DNA of 64,000 nucleotides from Granulicella pectinivorans (GCF_900114625.1 NZ_FOZL01000001.1:2666001-2730000), one strand, 5' to 3'. Shown: positions 34,201-42,903, numbered from the stretch's first letter. A program made the numbers and translations. Notes: generated by a model not told the origin, from the sequence alone.

Positions 34201-34980
34201 GTTCTGAACGCCCTGGCCCTCGTAGATGGCGGAGTAACCGACCGTCTGAACCTGGAACTGTTCAATTGCGTCGACGGCCATCGAGCTCCAGACGAAGCGG
34301 GGATCGCCTTCGCCGGCGACCGAGGTGATGGGGACGCCGTTGATGTAAATGGCCGAGACGGCACCACGGCTGCCGCCGCCGTTGACGATGCCGGCGTTGG
34401 TGGTCTGGTTGCCGTTGGTGGTCTGCGAACTGACGCCAGGCAGAAGCGAGGCGAAATCGGTGGCACGGCGCTGTCCGCCGCCATCCTGGATGAGCGGGAG
34501 GGCTGCGTACTGCTCCTGCTCGATGGTGACGCCGAGGGTGGCGTTCGAGGTCTCAAGGCTGGGAGGAGCGTCGGTGACGGTGACTTCCTCGGTCGTCGCG
34601 CCGTTGGGGAGCGTGACGTCCACCGAGAAGGTCTGGAGCGCGTTTACGTTCACGTTGTCCTGCACGACGGTCTTGAAGCCATCGTGCGAGGCGGTGATGG
34701 TGTACTTGCCCGGGTCGAGCGAGAAGGTGTAGTCGCCGGCACCGCTGGACTTGATGGTGAGCTTCTTGTTCGTGGAGTTGTCGGTAATGGTGACGACCGA
34801 ATCGGGGAGGGCGGCGCCGGTGGAGTCAAGGACACGACCGTTGATGGTGCCCTTTCCGGACAACTGCGCGCCAGCGGTCGCGCTGACTGCGGCAAGCGCA
34901 AGAAGCATGGAGCACTGTGCCGCGCGCCGGGTTAAGCCGGCGGTGAGCAGGATGCTGAAGATGGATTTGCGAAACGTCAT
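31264..34980 (-). CDS. TonB-dependent receptor with carboxypeptidase-regulatory-like domain
   Basis: The start MTFRKSIFSILL has AGGAG 6 nt upstream; 1238 residues. A signal peptide ends near ATAGAQ. An N-terminal CarbopepD_reg-like Ig domain follows (INGRVLDSTGAALPDSVVTITDNSTN ... ITASHDGFKT), then a plug with ERP-like repeats, and a very long beta-barrel closing with a terminal Phe (LAARIEF). This Oar/SusC-like type is the main outer-membrane sugar importer of Acidobacteriota. It is flanked by pectin enzymes on the same strand and preceded by three putative LacI operators, so uptake of pectin oligosaccharides is the best inference. Confidence 0.93.
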   Translation of the reverse strand: MTFRKSIFSILLTAGLTRRAAQCSMLLALAAVSATAGAQLSGKGTINGRVLDSTGAALPDSVVTITDNSTNKKLTIKSSGAGDYTFSLDPGKYTITASHDGFKTVVQDNVNVNALQTFSVDVTLPNGATTEEVTVTDAPPSLETSNATLGVTIEQEQYAALPLIQDGGGQRRATDFASLLPGVSSQTTNGNQTTNAGIVNGGGSRGAVSAIYINGVPITSVAGEGDPRFVWSSMAVDAIEQFQVQTVGYSAIYEGQGVQNYVVKRGTNKIHGTVYDYFRDTGLDTWGFQKATNPVSGLPQKPMEHQHEYGLFVGLPIIKDKLFVFGGYEGYRFSRQVPYALMTIPTLRMRTGDFGETGVPLIYDPNSTLLSANGKAYTRTAFMNNVIPASRLSAAALKMESYLPQPINNLISNNYLVNYKTGLSNWTTTNRVDYTINQKQALSVVLAWGRQATTAPAAVSISSTSNGMPPPYISTQQFSPKTKVFLIEHTYSITSRLTNQLKYGYGRYDGPGYNQDIGPNFGAAANGISGLPAGQAQTSFPTVTFTGNTNINRWGGYSSNRPVASGYVLVDNLQWVKGSHSFTFGGQVAWMQYNYLVNATGVNPLQLTFNSTATATFNAGTTTATPTTGQAYASYMLGAVQSGGFTLSSVPETGGRFRPISPYVQDNWKVNSKLTLDLGLRYDYYPSYREVKNRFSYFDPNATNPLTGSKGAVAFGGSGAGTCNCSSPVNGSASWKELSPRIGFAFTPDPKTVVRGSYSILSTHGNANGGSATSRQGSGLQGYSTTPGTSFIQPTAGQVGSQYWSLDTPYPAYAAPPNLDPGIGTYYTTAASTAAQTPTFADPNLGKRAPQFINWNLGIQRELSPSTTLTMSYVGSQGHFLQPDSLNGRGYYTNALDPKYLTLGTQLSNPATGGSGPANLAAAGITSLPYATFGGVGNPSISQLLRPFPQYSSISDAYGFVGNTRFHALQIYVTKRLTNGLTFMTNYQWARSIDNNGSFRSGYDIPAAASADGKFHAARSLDKSLSLGDQRHKFVVTGAYNLPFGTGKLGGGNRYTRAAFGGFKLSGIFNAYSGAPLSIVMNSCNTNPAQNVCYPIRNPNYVGNGRVLGASNRPRTAAESGSVQFLDPNAFLSTAQTPNYVFSTTARTAAYSGLFQPPNYKLDMSLRRAFAIPTGGLHEGTRFVIEADYFNVTNHTHFVYSQANAVISSFGTSSYGTMSPDTNAPTNRALQLAARIEF

Positions 34981-35477
34981 AAGGACTCCTAAGAAGTTGA
35001 CAGGTAAGACCACTGCTCTTGGGCAAAAGCGTCGGGGAGAGGTGCGCCCGTGCGGATCGGCCTCATGAGTTGAGAGTGGCCGAATAGTAGCGGCTGAAAA
35101 ACAGCATCGTCAATAGGTAATTTTCAACGTTTCTTTTTCCCTGTAAAACGTAAGAAACGGTTCGCTGACGTGTGTGAATATCTGGGATTTTTTTGAGTAA
35201 AGGCGGGTTTTCTTATCTATCGAAGCGTTTCGATAAAAGATGGAAAATTCCGGCGGTAGATTCGCTTTTTATTTTCCTTTTCCGGCGTTCATTCCGAAGG
35301 CTGGAGAGGTCTCTGAGACACATGTGCAGATGCTGATTTGGGCCAATTCGGTGGGGCGGAAAGGAGCGCCACGCACTCCTTTCTGCTGCTCTCGTTTGAA
35401 ATTGGCGGGGTTTTCTGGCGTGCGGCGGTGTGTCACTGGATGGACCAGTTGGCGGATTTTTCCACAGGTGTGTGCGT
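34981..35477. other. Regulatory intergenic region upstream of the TonB receptor
   Basis: These 497 bases carry no convincing gene. They hold the three LacI-type palindromes listed separately and the receptor promoter. The part near 35240-35470 is unremarkable; short frames there are shadows. Confidence 0.6.
35121..35234. promoter_or_regulatory. Three LacI-type operators upstream of the TonB receptor
   Basis: Three 16-bp CG-centred sites occur: TTTTCAACGTTTCTTT (35121-35136), TAAGAAACGGTTCGCT (35151-35166) and ATCGAAGCGTTTCGAT (35219-35234). They share a GAAACGnTTC-like core in one orientation or the other. Their centres are 30 and 68 bp apart. Such AANCGNTT palindromes are typical of LacI-family repressors. 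Confidence 0.65.
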
Positions 35478-36524
35478 TTATCGCGTCGAGACGAGACGGC
35501 GCAGGGCGTCGGCTTCGGCGACCGGGTTCCATCCGTCGTGGCCGGCGAGGAGGGTTGCGGGCGTCAGGCGCTTCTCGTCCGCGGGGGAGAGGGCAGGGTA
35601 GGCGACGATGCGATGGCCTCCGTTGACGCCTGGACCGTGCGACTTGTATTCGCGGTAGTCGGCGGTCTTGAGGCGGCCGCCCCACTCGGACCAGCCGTCG
35701 GGGCTGATGGTGGGCTCGATCTCAGTGTCGTAGAAGAGGACGGTGGAGAAGTCGCGCCAGGGGCGGCCGAAGATGATTTTGGCGTCCTTGAGCTGTCCGG
35801 TGATGCGGGTGTGGAGGAAGAAGTAGCCGGAATCCTCCTCGGGGAAGTGCCTGCTTTGGGCCGTGAACATGACGTTGTTGTTCTGGATGGGGTGGAGTTC
35901 GGTGTGGTCGAAGACAGCCTTGGCGTCGCCGAAGATGTAGTCGACGTGGCCCTCGATGTAGCAGTCGCGGAAGTATTCGCGGGAGGCGTCACAGGGCGGC
36001 TGGCCGGCCGGGGGTGCGGTGCCGTCTTTGGGGAGGGCGTCGTGGCAGGTGCGGCTGTTGGCGTAGAGGGTGTCCTGTGCGGCGAGAAGGCGGACCCGGT
36101 CGAGGATGGCGCGGTCGGAACTCATGAGGAGGGCTACGGCCTGCGAACCCTCTTCGGAGCGGGTGTTCTCCTTCTCCCAGGTGTTTTCGATGGTGAGGTT
36201 CTCGGCCTGGAAGCCGTCGGCGTCGACGGTGACGGAGCCGGATTTGCCGGTGCCACCCGCCGAGCGGGCGGAGTCGTTCCAACTGAGGACTACGTCTTGC
36301 GGGGTCTTGCCGGTACCGACGAGATGGATGTTGGGTGTGGAGATGTGGAGCTTTTCCCGATAGGTGCCTGGGGCGATGCGGAGAATTGCGCCCTCGGCGG
36401 GGGCGTGCGCGATGGCCTGCTGCATCGTTTGGAAGTCGGCCCTGGGCCCCACAGTGATCCGTTTGAGGGGCTGTTGGGCGAGGGTGGCGGTGGAGAGGAC
36501 GGTGATGAGGAGAGCGGTTCGCAT
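35478..36524 (-). CDS. Pectinesterase (CE8)
   Basis: The ATG at 36524 has AAAGGAT upstream; the longer frame to 36809 overlaps the GH28 tail and is not coding. The 348-residue protein starts with a signal peptide (MRTALLITVLSTATLA). It has pectin methylesterase motifs: EGSQAVAL, the catalytic Asp pair in YIEGHVDYIFGDAKAVFD, and GRPWRDFSTVLFYDT with the conserved RPW. It demethylates homogalacturonan outside the cytoplasm, preparing it for the GH28 enzyme encoded 106 bp upstream. A segment around CHDALPKDGTAPPAGQPP looks like a loop insertion. Confidence 0.93.
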   Translation of the reverse strand: MRTALLITVLSTATLAQQPLKRITVGPRADFQTMQQAIAHAPAEGAILRIAPGTYREKLHISTPNIHLVGTGKTPQDVVLSWNDSARSAGGTGKSGSVTVDADGFQAENLTIENTWEKENTRSEEGSQAVALLMSSDRAILDRVRLLAAQDTLYANSRTCHDALPKDGTAPPAGQPPCDASREYFRDCYIEGHVDYIFGDAKAVFDHTELHPIQNNNVMFTAQSRHFPEEDSGYFFLHTRITGQLKDAKIIFGRPWRDFSTVLFYDTEIEPTISPDGWSEWGGRLKTADYREYKSHGPGVNGGHRIVAYPALSPADEKRLTPATLLAGHDGWNPVAEADALRRLVSTR

Positions 36525-36580
36525 AGGAATCCTTTGGATCGTGTTGACGAATCCTCTGCCGATTGTGGCTCGTTGTGAGA

Positions 36581-36600
36581 CCCAAGGCTGAAGGCTTGGG
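36581..36600. repeat. Short hairpin repeat between GH28 and CE8 genes
   Basis: CCCAAG (36581-36586) pairs with CTTGGG (36595-36600) around GCTGAAGG. The GGCTGAAG core is shared with the hairpin at 4896-4935. Confidence 0.4.
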
Positions 36601-36630
36601 GTACCTAGAAGCAACGGCAAAAACAACTGC

Positions 36631-38004
36631 CTAGTCCTGATACGGGACGAAGAGTTTGGGGCTGCAGGTGAAGGTGGTGTGGAGCTTGGCGTTCGCGGGA
36701 GCGGTGACTCCGGGGCCCTGGAAGGTGAAGTTTGCGCCTTTGGGGCCGACCGTGACGATGCTGTTGCGGGCGTGGACCTGAGCGGGGGTGATGCCGCGAA
36801 TTTCGACACCGTCGAGGGAGATCTCGGTGGGGTGATCGGCGTCGAGGCCGGCGATCTGGACGATGCCGGGCGTGAGGCTCAGGATATTTTCGAGGTGAAT
36901 GCCCTTGTAGTCGGGGGTGAAGGTGCCCTTCATGCCGAGGTCGTCGATGCCGTCGGTGGTCTGGCCGTTGTAGAAGGGGCTGATGGAGAGGGGGACGGCC
37001 ACGTCGCGCATGCAGAGGTTGCGGTAGGTGATGTTGAGGACGATACCGCCGCGCTGCACGTTGCTCTTGATGCGGATGCCGCTGGTGGTGTGGTCGAGGG
37101 TGAGGGTGTCGACGAGGATGTCGCCTTCGTCGCGGGCCTCGGAGCCCATGGACATGCCGTGTCCGCTGTAGAAGTGGTTGTCGAGGACACTCATGTGATG
37201 GACGGATGCCTTGATGGCGATGTTGTCGTCGCCGTTGTCGATCCAGCTCCTGGTGATGGTGATGTTCTGGGAGGAGCCGGGATCGATGCCGTCGGTGTTG
37301 CGGGCATCGGTGCCGCGGACGGTGGGGGTGAGGAGATGGACGCCCCAGACGGTGAAGCCGTCGGTGGTGTTGACGGCGACGTGGAAGTTGGGCGAGTTGT
37401 GGAGGCGGATGCGATAGAGGGTGAGGCCGTCGGCGTGGGAGGCAACGAGGAGGCGCGGGGCGGAGTATTTGGTGTTGGTGGGCTCGGCGGCACGGGACTG
37501 CTGCCACCAGCTATAGGATTTGCCGATGAGTTGGCTGCCGCCTCGTCCGTCGATGGTGCCGTCGCCCATGATGGCTGCGTTTTTGACGTCTTTGGCGCTG
37601 ATGAGGGGGCGGCAGGGACGACTTTCGGGGCCGGAGGTTCCGCAGCCGCCGGGGGTGGTGTCGAAGAGTTTGGGGTCGCGCGAGGCGTAAAGGGTGACAC
37701 CCTTTTCGACGAGGAGGGTGACGCCGGCGCGGAGTTCGAGGGGGCCGCTGAGGAAGGCGTTGTTCGGGCCGTCGGGGCGGAGGGCCACGGCTTTGCCCGG
37801 TTCGCAGGCGTCCATCGCCTTTTGAATGCGCTCGCTGTCGAGTTTGGCTTCATCGGCGTCCGCCAGGGCGTTGGATTGGGCTTGGAGCTGCGCCTTGAGG
37901 ACGGTGCAGACGGTTGGGATGACAGGTTCGGTGACGTGACGGGTGTCCTGCGCGTAGAGGGTGGAGAAGGCGAAGGCGAGGATGGGCAGGATTCGAGGGG
38001 TCAC
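36631..38004 (-). CDS. Polygalacturonase-type glycoside hydrolase family 28
   Basis: This 457-residue protein has a GTG start, with GGAG upstream, and a signal peptide (MTPRILPILAFAFSTLYA). The right-handed beta-helix carries all GH28 signatures: NTDGID, GDDNIAIK with the catalytic Asp pair, GHGMSMGS with the catalytic His, and RIKS. It cleaves galacturonan or rhamnogalacturonan outside the cytoplasm. It is the first gene of the minus-strand pectin locus, and two LacI-type operators lie upstream (38085-38193). Confidence 0.95.
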   Translation of the reverse strand: MTPRILPILAFAFSTLYAQDTRHVTEPVIPTVCTVLKAQLQAQSNALADADEAKLDSERIQKAMDACEPGKAVALRPDGPNNAFLSGPLELRAGVTLLVEKGVTLYASRDPKLFDTTPGGCGTSGPESRPCRPLISAKDVKNAAIMGDGTIDGRGGSQLIGKSYSWWQQSRAAEPTNTKYSAPRLLVASHADGLTLYRIRLHNSPNFHVAVNTTDGFTVWGVHLLTPTVRGTDARNTDGIDPGSSQNITITRSWIDNGDDNIAIKASVHHMSVLDNHFYSGHGMSMGSEARDEGDILVDTLTLDHTTSGIRIKSNVQRGGIVLNITYRNLCMRDVAVPLSISPFYNGQTTDGIDDLGMKGTFTPDYKGIHLENILSLTPGIVQIAGLDADHPTEISLDGVEIRGITPAQVHARNSIVTVGPKGANFTFQGPGVTAPANAKLHTTFTCSPKLFVPYQD

Positions 38005-38609
38005 GGTGCTCCGATGGGGACTTCGAGATAGGGACGAGGCTCGACCTGACTATAAGGAGGGCTGCTCTCGATCGTCAACCGAATATAAAAACGTTTCGTT
38101 GAGTGAGATGGTTTGGATGGGCGCTGTTTAGGTTTTCTGGCTCTGGGATTCGGGGTGGGGCGTTGTCGGTTGGATTAAGCGAAACGTTTCTCTATGCAGG
38201 TGAGGAGGCTGGGTGGGGCGATTCGTGACCGGAGGCCGGGTGTGGATGGGTTGCGCTGTGGGATGCGCAGAGTGAGGCTTGTCTGGCTTTGGTGAGAGGT
38301 TGGACCTCTGCTCTTGAGAAGTGGCCGGGTGTGCCCATTTTGGGTGCAATTTCCGTTGCGTCCGTATCGTGGTGTTCTAAAGGGGTTAGGGGTGGGCGAT
38401 GCGAAAAAGCCAATGATTCACCAGGAACTTTTGGGAGCGTAGAACGTGGGTTTTTGTCTGGAAAACGTGGACATTGGGATGGTGAATCGATGGAGTGTTT
38501 TGCTTTTATGGTTTTTGGGACTGGGTTTCGAGGGCGAGGATTGGGGATCGTAGAGATGAAAGACGGATAGAGACAGGCAACTGCAACAGCAGATCCCCTT
38601 CGGGCGATC
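38005..38609. other. Intergenic region upstream of GH28
   Basis: About 600 bases without a gene that I can support. The left third holds two LacI-type palindromes. The middle (38200-38580) is AT-richer than its surroundings and shows no reading frame with a start, ribosome site and protein-like composition. The right end runs into the pseudogene. Confidence 0.55.
38085..38193. promoter_or_regulatory. Two LacI-type operators upstream of GH28
   Basis: ATAAAAACGTTTCGTT (38085-38100) and AGCGAAACGTTTCTCT (38178-38193) match the consensus of the sites upstream of the TonB receptor; the second contains the perfect 10-bp palindrome GAAACGTTTC. Their centres are 93 bp apart, which would allow looping. 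Confidence 0.65.
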
Positions 38610-39038
38610 AACGGAACACTTTCGCTGCCGACGATGGCGATGCGTAGCGGGGATTTTTCGTCGACGGGCACGACGATCTACGACCCCGCGACTTCCATCC
38701 GTATTCTTTGCAGGTGTATGTTGCGGCGGCACCGGCGATGGACTTCTATGCGCCTGCTGACGGAAGACGGTGCGATGATTGTGGTCCAGTCTTCGGCTAC
38801 GGAGTTCTTCATCGCGGGGCGCGGGCTGACGGTGACGTTCACGCGGGATCCGGATGTGGACGACCGCATCGCGGGCCTTGGCAGCATCGAGGAGGTTGGG
38901 CTGGTGGATGGCAAATGGATGGTGCAGCGCAGGCTCAACGGGGACCAGAGCAACCAGGGGCGGCAGCTTAGCATGGCCGCTCACCAGACCAGGATTTATC
39001 GCGTTGTCTTGTATACGGGGGGACGTCATGGGCGGTAA
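38610..39038 (+). pseudogene. Chimeric relic: TonB-receptor fragment joined to a GH35 C-terminus
   Basis: Two unrelated pieces sit in one frame. The first (38610-38697) reads NGTLSLPTMAMRSGDFSSTG then TTIYDPAT. This matches the plug/barrel segment TIPTLRMRTGDFGETG of the TonB receptor in this window. The second (about 38750-39026) reads IAGRGLTVTFTRDPDVDD, then SIEEV, then RRLNGDQSNQGRQL and YRVVLY. This resembles the C-terminal domain (DUF5597-like) of GH35 beta-galactosidases. No start, signal peptide or catalytic barrel is present, so neither piece is a working gene. The end overlaps the next gene start. Confidence 0.7.
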
Positions 39039-40263
39039 GACACTCTATGCTTGCGCCGTTGTGGTTCTCGTGCTGGTTGCGATGGGGGCACCTGCGGACG
39101 CGGCTGCGCCGGAGCAGTGGGTGACGACGTGGGGATCGTCGCAGTTGAAGCCGGTGGGGGCCGATCTTTTTCCCAGTCATGCGATGGACCATGCGACGCT
39201 CAGGCAGGTTGTGCATGTTTCGCTGGGTGGAGAGAGGTTCCGGCTTCGTCTCTCGAATGTCTTTGGGGAGAGGCCTCTGGTGTTGCAGTCGGTGTCGGTT
39301 GCGCGGGCGGGTGTTGGGCCTGGGACGATTGTGTCGGGGTCGAACGAGGTTGTGCGGTGCCATGGGGCGACGACGATCTCGATTCCGGCGGGGGCGGAGT
39401 ATGTGTCCGATGCGATTGCGATGCCGCTGAAGCCGCTGTCGGATGTGGTGGTGACGATGCTGATCGAATATGCTCCAGAATCGGTTACATTTCATGCGGG
39501 AGCGCGGGCTACGTCTTTTCTTGCGGCGGGCGAGCATGCCGGGGATGTGCGACTGCCGAGTCCGCGCACGTTTGTGCACTGGTATTTCCTGGCGGGCGTG
39601 GAGGTGGCGACTCATGGATCGCGTGGCGCGGTGGTGGTGCTGGGGGACTCCATCACGGATGGGCATGGAGCGACGGATGACGCGAACGATCGATGGCCGG
39701 ATGTGTTGGCGCACAGGCTGGCTCCGCTTGGGTTTGGGGTGGTGAACGAGGGGATTGGGGGGAATCGGATTCTCGCGGATGGACTTGGGCCGAGCGCGCT
39801 TTCGCGCTTCGACCGCGATGTGCTGAGTGTGGCTGGCGTTCGTTCGCTGATTCTGCTTGAGGGGATCAACGATCTTGGCACGCTGTCGCGTGAAGATCCG
39901 CAGCCGGTTTCGCGTCATGTGAGCCTTGTGGAGGAGCTGGAGGGCGCATTTTTACAGATGATTACGCGGGCCCATGCGCATGGCATTCGTGTTTACGGGG
40001 GCACTTTGACGCCTTACCTGGGATCGGACTATTATCACCCCGATGCGCGGGCCGAGGCGGATCGCGTGGCTCTGAATCAATGGATACGCACCTCGCAGGC
40101 TTTTGATGGCGTCATCGACTTCGATGCTGCTGTGTCCGATCCGGCGCGTGCGGGGCATCTTGCGCCTGCGTTCGATAGTGGGGACCATCTTCATCCGGGA
40201 CCGGCGGGTTATGCGCGTATGGGTGAGGCGGTTCCGCTGCCGCTGTTTTCCAAACAGAGATAG
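39028..40263 (+). CDS. Secreted SGNH/GDSL hydrolase (acyl esterase type)
   Basis: The ATG at 39028 follows GGGGGGA; 411 residues. A signal peptide (MGGKTLYACAVVVLVLVAMGAPADA) is followed by an N-terminal beta-rich domain (WVTTWGSSQLKPVGADLF ... RFRLRLSNVFGERPL). The SGNH domain has VVLGDSITDGHG with the nucleophile Ser, GIGGNRIL, LLEGINDLG and the D-H pair in DHLHPGPAGY. Unlike the SGNH protein at 4994-5746, its full triad is visible. It probably removes acetyl or other acyl groups from plant polysaccharides. It is followed at 44 bp by the GH67 gene, probably in one operon. Confidence 0.88.
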   Translation: MGGKTLYACAVVVLVLVAMGAPADAAAPEQWVTTWGSSQLKPVGADLFPSHAMDHATLRQVVHVSLGGERFRLRLSNVFGERPLVLQSVSVARAGVGPGTIVSGSNEVVRCHGATTISIPAGAEYVSDAIAMPLKPLSDVVVTMLIEYAPESVTFHAGARATSFLAAGEHAGDVRLPSPRTFVHWYFLAGVEVATHGSRGAVVVLGDSITDGHGATDDANDRWPDVLAHRLAPLGFGVVNEGIGGNRILADGLGPSALSRFDRDVLSVAGVRSLILLEGINDLGTLSREDPQPVSRHVSLVEELEGAFLQMITRAHAHGIRVYGGTLTPYLGSDYYHPDARAEADRVALNQWIRTSQAFDGVIDFDAAVSDPARAGHLAPAFDSGDHLHPGPAGYARMGEAVPLPLFSKQR

Positions 40264-40307
40264 TGGGCTGCCAGGACGAGTTTTGGATGATGACAAGGAG
40301 CCGCTGG

Positions 40308-42878
40308 ATGTTCGCACGCGTCGGTCAAGGATGTCTGGCACTGCTTTTGATGGGGTCGAGTCTGTGCGTTGCAGAGGATGGATCCGCGGCGTGGCTGCGC
40401 TATGCTCCCGTCTCCGGGGCGCAGTATCAGCGGCTGCCATCCAAGATTGTGGTGACGGGGGACTCGCTGGTGGAGAAGACGGCGGGCGAGGAGCTGCGGC
40501 GTGGGTTGTCGTCGATGCTTGGGCGGCCATTTACGGTGTCTGCTGGCGCTGTGGGGCGGGCGAGCGGCGGTGCCATTGTGATTTCGCGCTCGGCCTCGAG
40601 CGACGGCGTGGACCGCTACCGCATCACCTCCTCTTCGGGTGGCGTGTCGATTGAAGGCGATACGGTGCAGGCGGAGATGTATGGCGTGTTTCATCTGCTG
40701 GAAGAGGTGGGGATCGAGCGTGCGATTCCGTCGCGCGAGGTGCAGAGTGCGTCCTCTCCGATTCGCTGGAGCGATGAGTGGGACAACATGAACGGCACGA
40801 TCGAGCGCGGGTATGCGGGGCCGTCGATCTTCTTTGAGAGCGGGCATGTGCGTGCGGATCTGACGAAAGCTGCTGCGTATGCGCGCATTCTTGCTTCGGT
40901 TGGGATCAACGGTTGCAATGTCAACAACGTCAACGCGGATCTCGATCTGCTGACTACGGAGCATATTCGTGAGTTCGCTCGTTTGGCGGATGCGTTTCGT
41001 CCGTGGGGGGTGAAGCTTGCGTTGAGTGTCGACCTGACGGCTCCGCAGACGGTGGGTGGACTTGCTACGTTCGACCCGCTCGATCCTCTGGTGATCGCGT
41101 GGTGGAAGGCCAAGGTCGATGAGCTCTATGCCGCGATTCCCGATCTTGGGGGCTTTACGGTCAAGGCGGATTCAGAGGGGCGGAAGGGGCCTTCGCAGTA
41201 TGGGCGTGCACCTGCCGATGCGGCGAATATGCTGGCTCGCGCGCTGGCGCCACACCACGGTGTGGTGTTGTACCGGGGGTTTGTTTATAACAACCATCTG
41301 GACTGGCGCGATCCCAAAGCGGATCGGGCTCGGGCTGGTGTCGATAACTTCTCGAAGTTCGATGGACAGTTCGACGGCAACGTCATCATCCAGATCAAGG
41401 AAGGGCCGATCGACTTTCAGGCGCGGGAGCCGGTGAGCCCTTTGTTCGCGGCGCTGCACCATACGAACGTAGCCATTGAGTTGCAGACGGCACAGGAGTA
41501 TACGGGGCAGCAGAGGCACATGGTGTGGCTGCCGAGCATGTGGAAGTGGGTACTGGACACGGATATGCGTGCGGATGATCGGCACACTCCGGTGAAGGAG
41601 ATCGTGACGGGGCGCAGCTTTCCGCTGGCGGATGGGAGGCCTCGTCCGGGAGGCTTCATCTCAGTGACGAACGTGGGGATGGAGGAGAACTGGCTGCACC
41701 ATCCGATGGCCATGGCGAACCTGTATGGGTTCGGCAAGCTGGCGTGGAATCCCGATGAGCCGCTGGCGGAGATCATCGATGGCTGGACGCGGCTAACGTG
41801 GGGTAACGATCCTAAGGTGGATGGCGTGATCGACGCGCTGCAGTTGGGAAGCTGGCAGGTGTATGAGGGATACACCGGGCCCAATGGCATGGGGACGCTG
41901 ACGAATATTCTTGGCTATCACTTTGGGCCTGGGATCGAGTCTGCGGAGCGCAATGGATGGGGGCAGTGGTTTCGTGGGGAGAAGGACGGAATCGGCATGG
42001 ATCGCACGGCAGCGGGCTCGGGCTATCTTCAGCAGTATCCGAAGGCGCTTGCGGAACACTATGAGTCGCTGGCGACATGCCCGGATGAGCTGCTGCTTTT
42101 CTTCCATCATGTTCCCTATGATTACAGGCTGCATAGCGGCAAGACGCTGATTCAATCGATCTATGACACGCACTATGCGGCTGCGCGGGAAGCTGGAATG
42201 TATGGAGCGCGTTGGGACACGCTGAAGGGCCGCGTGGACGATGAGCGGTTTGCACAGGTGAGCAGGCTGTTTGCGTTTCAGGCGGGGCATGCGATTGTGT
42301 GGCGGGACGCGATCGACGACTGGTTTCATCGGATCTCGGGCATCGCCGACGCGGCTGGCCGCGTGGGGCATCATCCGGGGCGGATTGAAGCTGAGGCGAT
42401 GACGGCGACCGGGTATGTGAGCCAGGACGTGACGCCGTGGGAGACGGCGTCTGGTGGCAAGGCGATGGTGTGCCATGTGGCGGAGGGATGCACGCTACGC
42501 AGCACGCTGACGCAGAGGCAGGGACGCTACGATATCGCGGTGCAGTATTTCGATACCTGGAAGGGGGTGTCGCGATTCGAGCTTTCGATCCATGATGTGG
42601 TGGTTGCGTCGTGGAAGGCCGACGATCAGTTGCCGCCGGCGCAGTTCGATCCCAACCTGGATGGACAGACGTCCACGCGGTTCACGGTCCATGGGGTGGC
42701 TGTCAGGCCGGGCGATGTGATGACGTTGCGTGGTGTGCCGGATATGCGCGAGGAGTTGCACGCCGGAGGATTGCAGGCGGCAGATCCTGGGGCTTTGGAT
42801 ACGCGGAGCAGGCAGAGCCGGGACTATCGCGAGTATGCCGGCGTGGACTACGTGGAGTTCAGCGCTGCGACTGATTGA
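40308..42878 (+). CDS. Alpha-glucuronidase, glycoside hydrolase family 67
   Basis: I prefer the ATG at 40308, because AAGGAG lies 8 nt upstream; ATGs at 40287/40290 are alternatives. The ~856-residue protein has a signal peptide (MFARVGQGCLALLLMGSSLCVA), a GH67N-type domain and a TIM barrel. Barrel motifs include WDNMNGTIERGYAG, GINGCNVNNVN, GFTVKADSEGRKGP and YRGFVYN. A GH67C domain follows (GYHFGPGIESAERNGW, HVPYDYRLHSG). A C-terminal extension of about 170 residues may be an added domain. GH67 removes (4-O-methyl)glucuronic acid from xylo-oligosaccharides. It ends at a strong terminator. Confidence 0.93.
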   Translation: MFARVGQGCLALLLMGSSLCVAEDGSAAWLRYAPVSGAQYQRLPSKIVVTGDSLVEKTAGEELRRGLSSMLGRPFTVSAGAVGRASGGAIVISRSASSDGVDRYRITSSSGGVSIEGDTVQAEMYGVFHLLEEVGIERAIPSREVQSASSPIRWSDEWDNMNGTIERGYAGPSIFFESGHVRADLTKAAAYARILASVGINGCNVNNVNADLDLLTTEHIREFARLADAFRPWGVKLALSVDLTAPQTVGGLATFDPLDPLVIAWWKAKVDELYAAIPDLGGFTVKADSEGRKGPSQYGRAPADAANMLARALAPHHGVVLYRGFVYNNHLDWRDPKADRARAGVDNFSKFDGQFDGNVIIQIKEGPIDFQAREPVSPLFAALHHTNVAIELQTAQEYTGQQRHMVWLPSMWKWVLDTDMRADDRHTPVKEIVTGRSFPLADGRPRPGGFISVTNVGMEENWLHHPMAMANLYGFGKLAWNPDEPLAEIIDGWTRLTWGNDPKVDGVIDALQLGSWQVYEGYTGPNGMGTLTNILGYHFGPGIESAERNGWGQWFRGEKDGIGMDRTAAGSGYLQQYPKALAEHYESLATCPDELLLFFHHVPYDYRLHSGKTLIQSIYDTHYAAAREAGMYGARWDTLKGRVDDERFAQVSRLFAFQAGHAIVWRDAIDDWFHRISGIADAAGRVGHHPGRIEAEAMTATGYVSQDVTPWETASGGKAMVCHVAEGCTLRSTLTQRQGRYDIAVQYFDTWKGVSRFELSIHDVVVASWKADDQLPPAQFDPNLDGQTSTRFTVHGVAVRPGDVMTLRGVPDMREELHAGGLQAADPGALDTRSRQSRDYREYAGVDYVEFSAATD

Positions 42879-42903
42879 CGAGGGAGGGTTGAGCTTCCAA
42901 CCG

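Noticed and set aside
38128..38671. Open frames on both strands between the GH28 operators and the pseudogene
   Set aside because: They lack ribosome sites and have low-complexity composition; none resembles a protein family.
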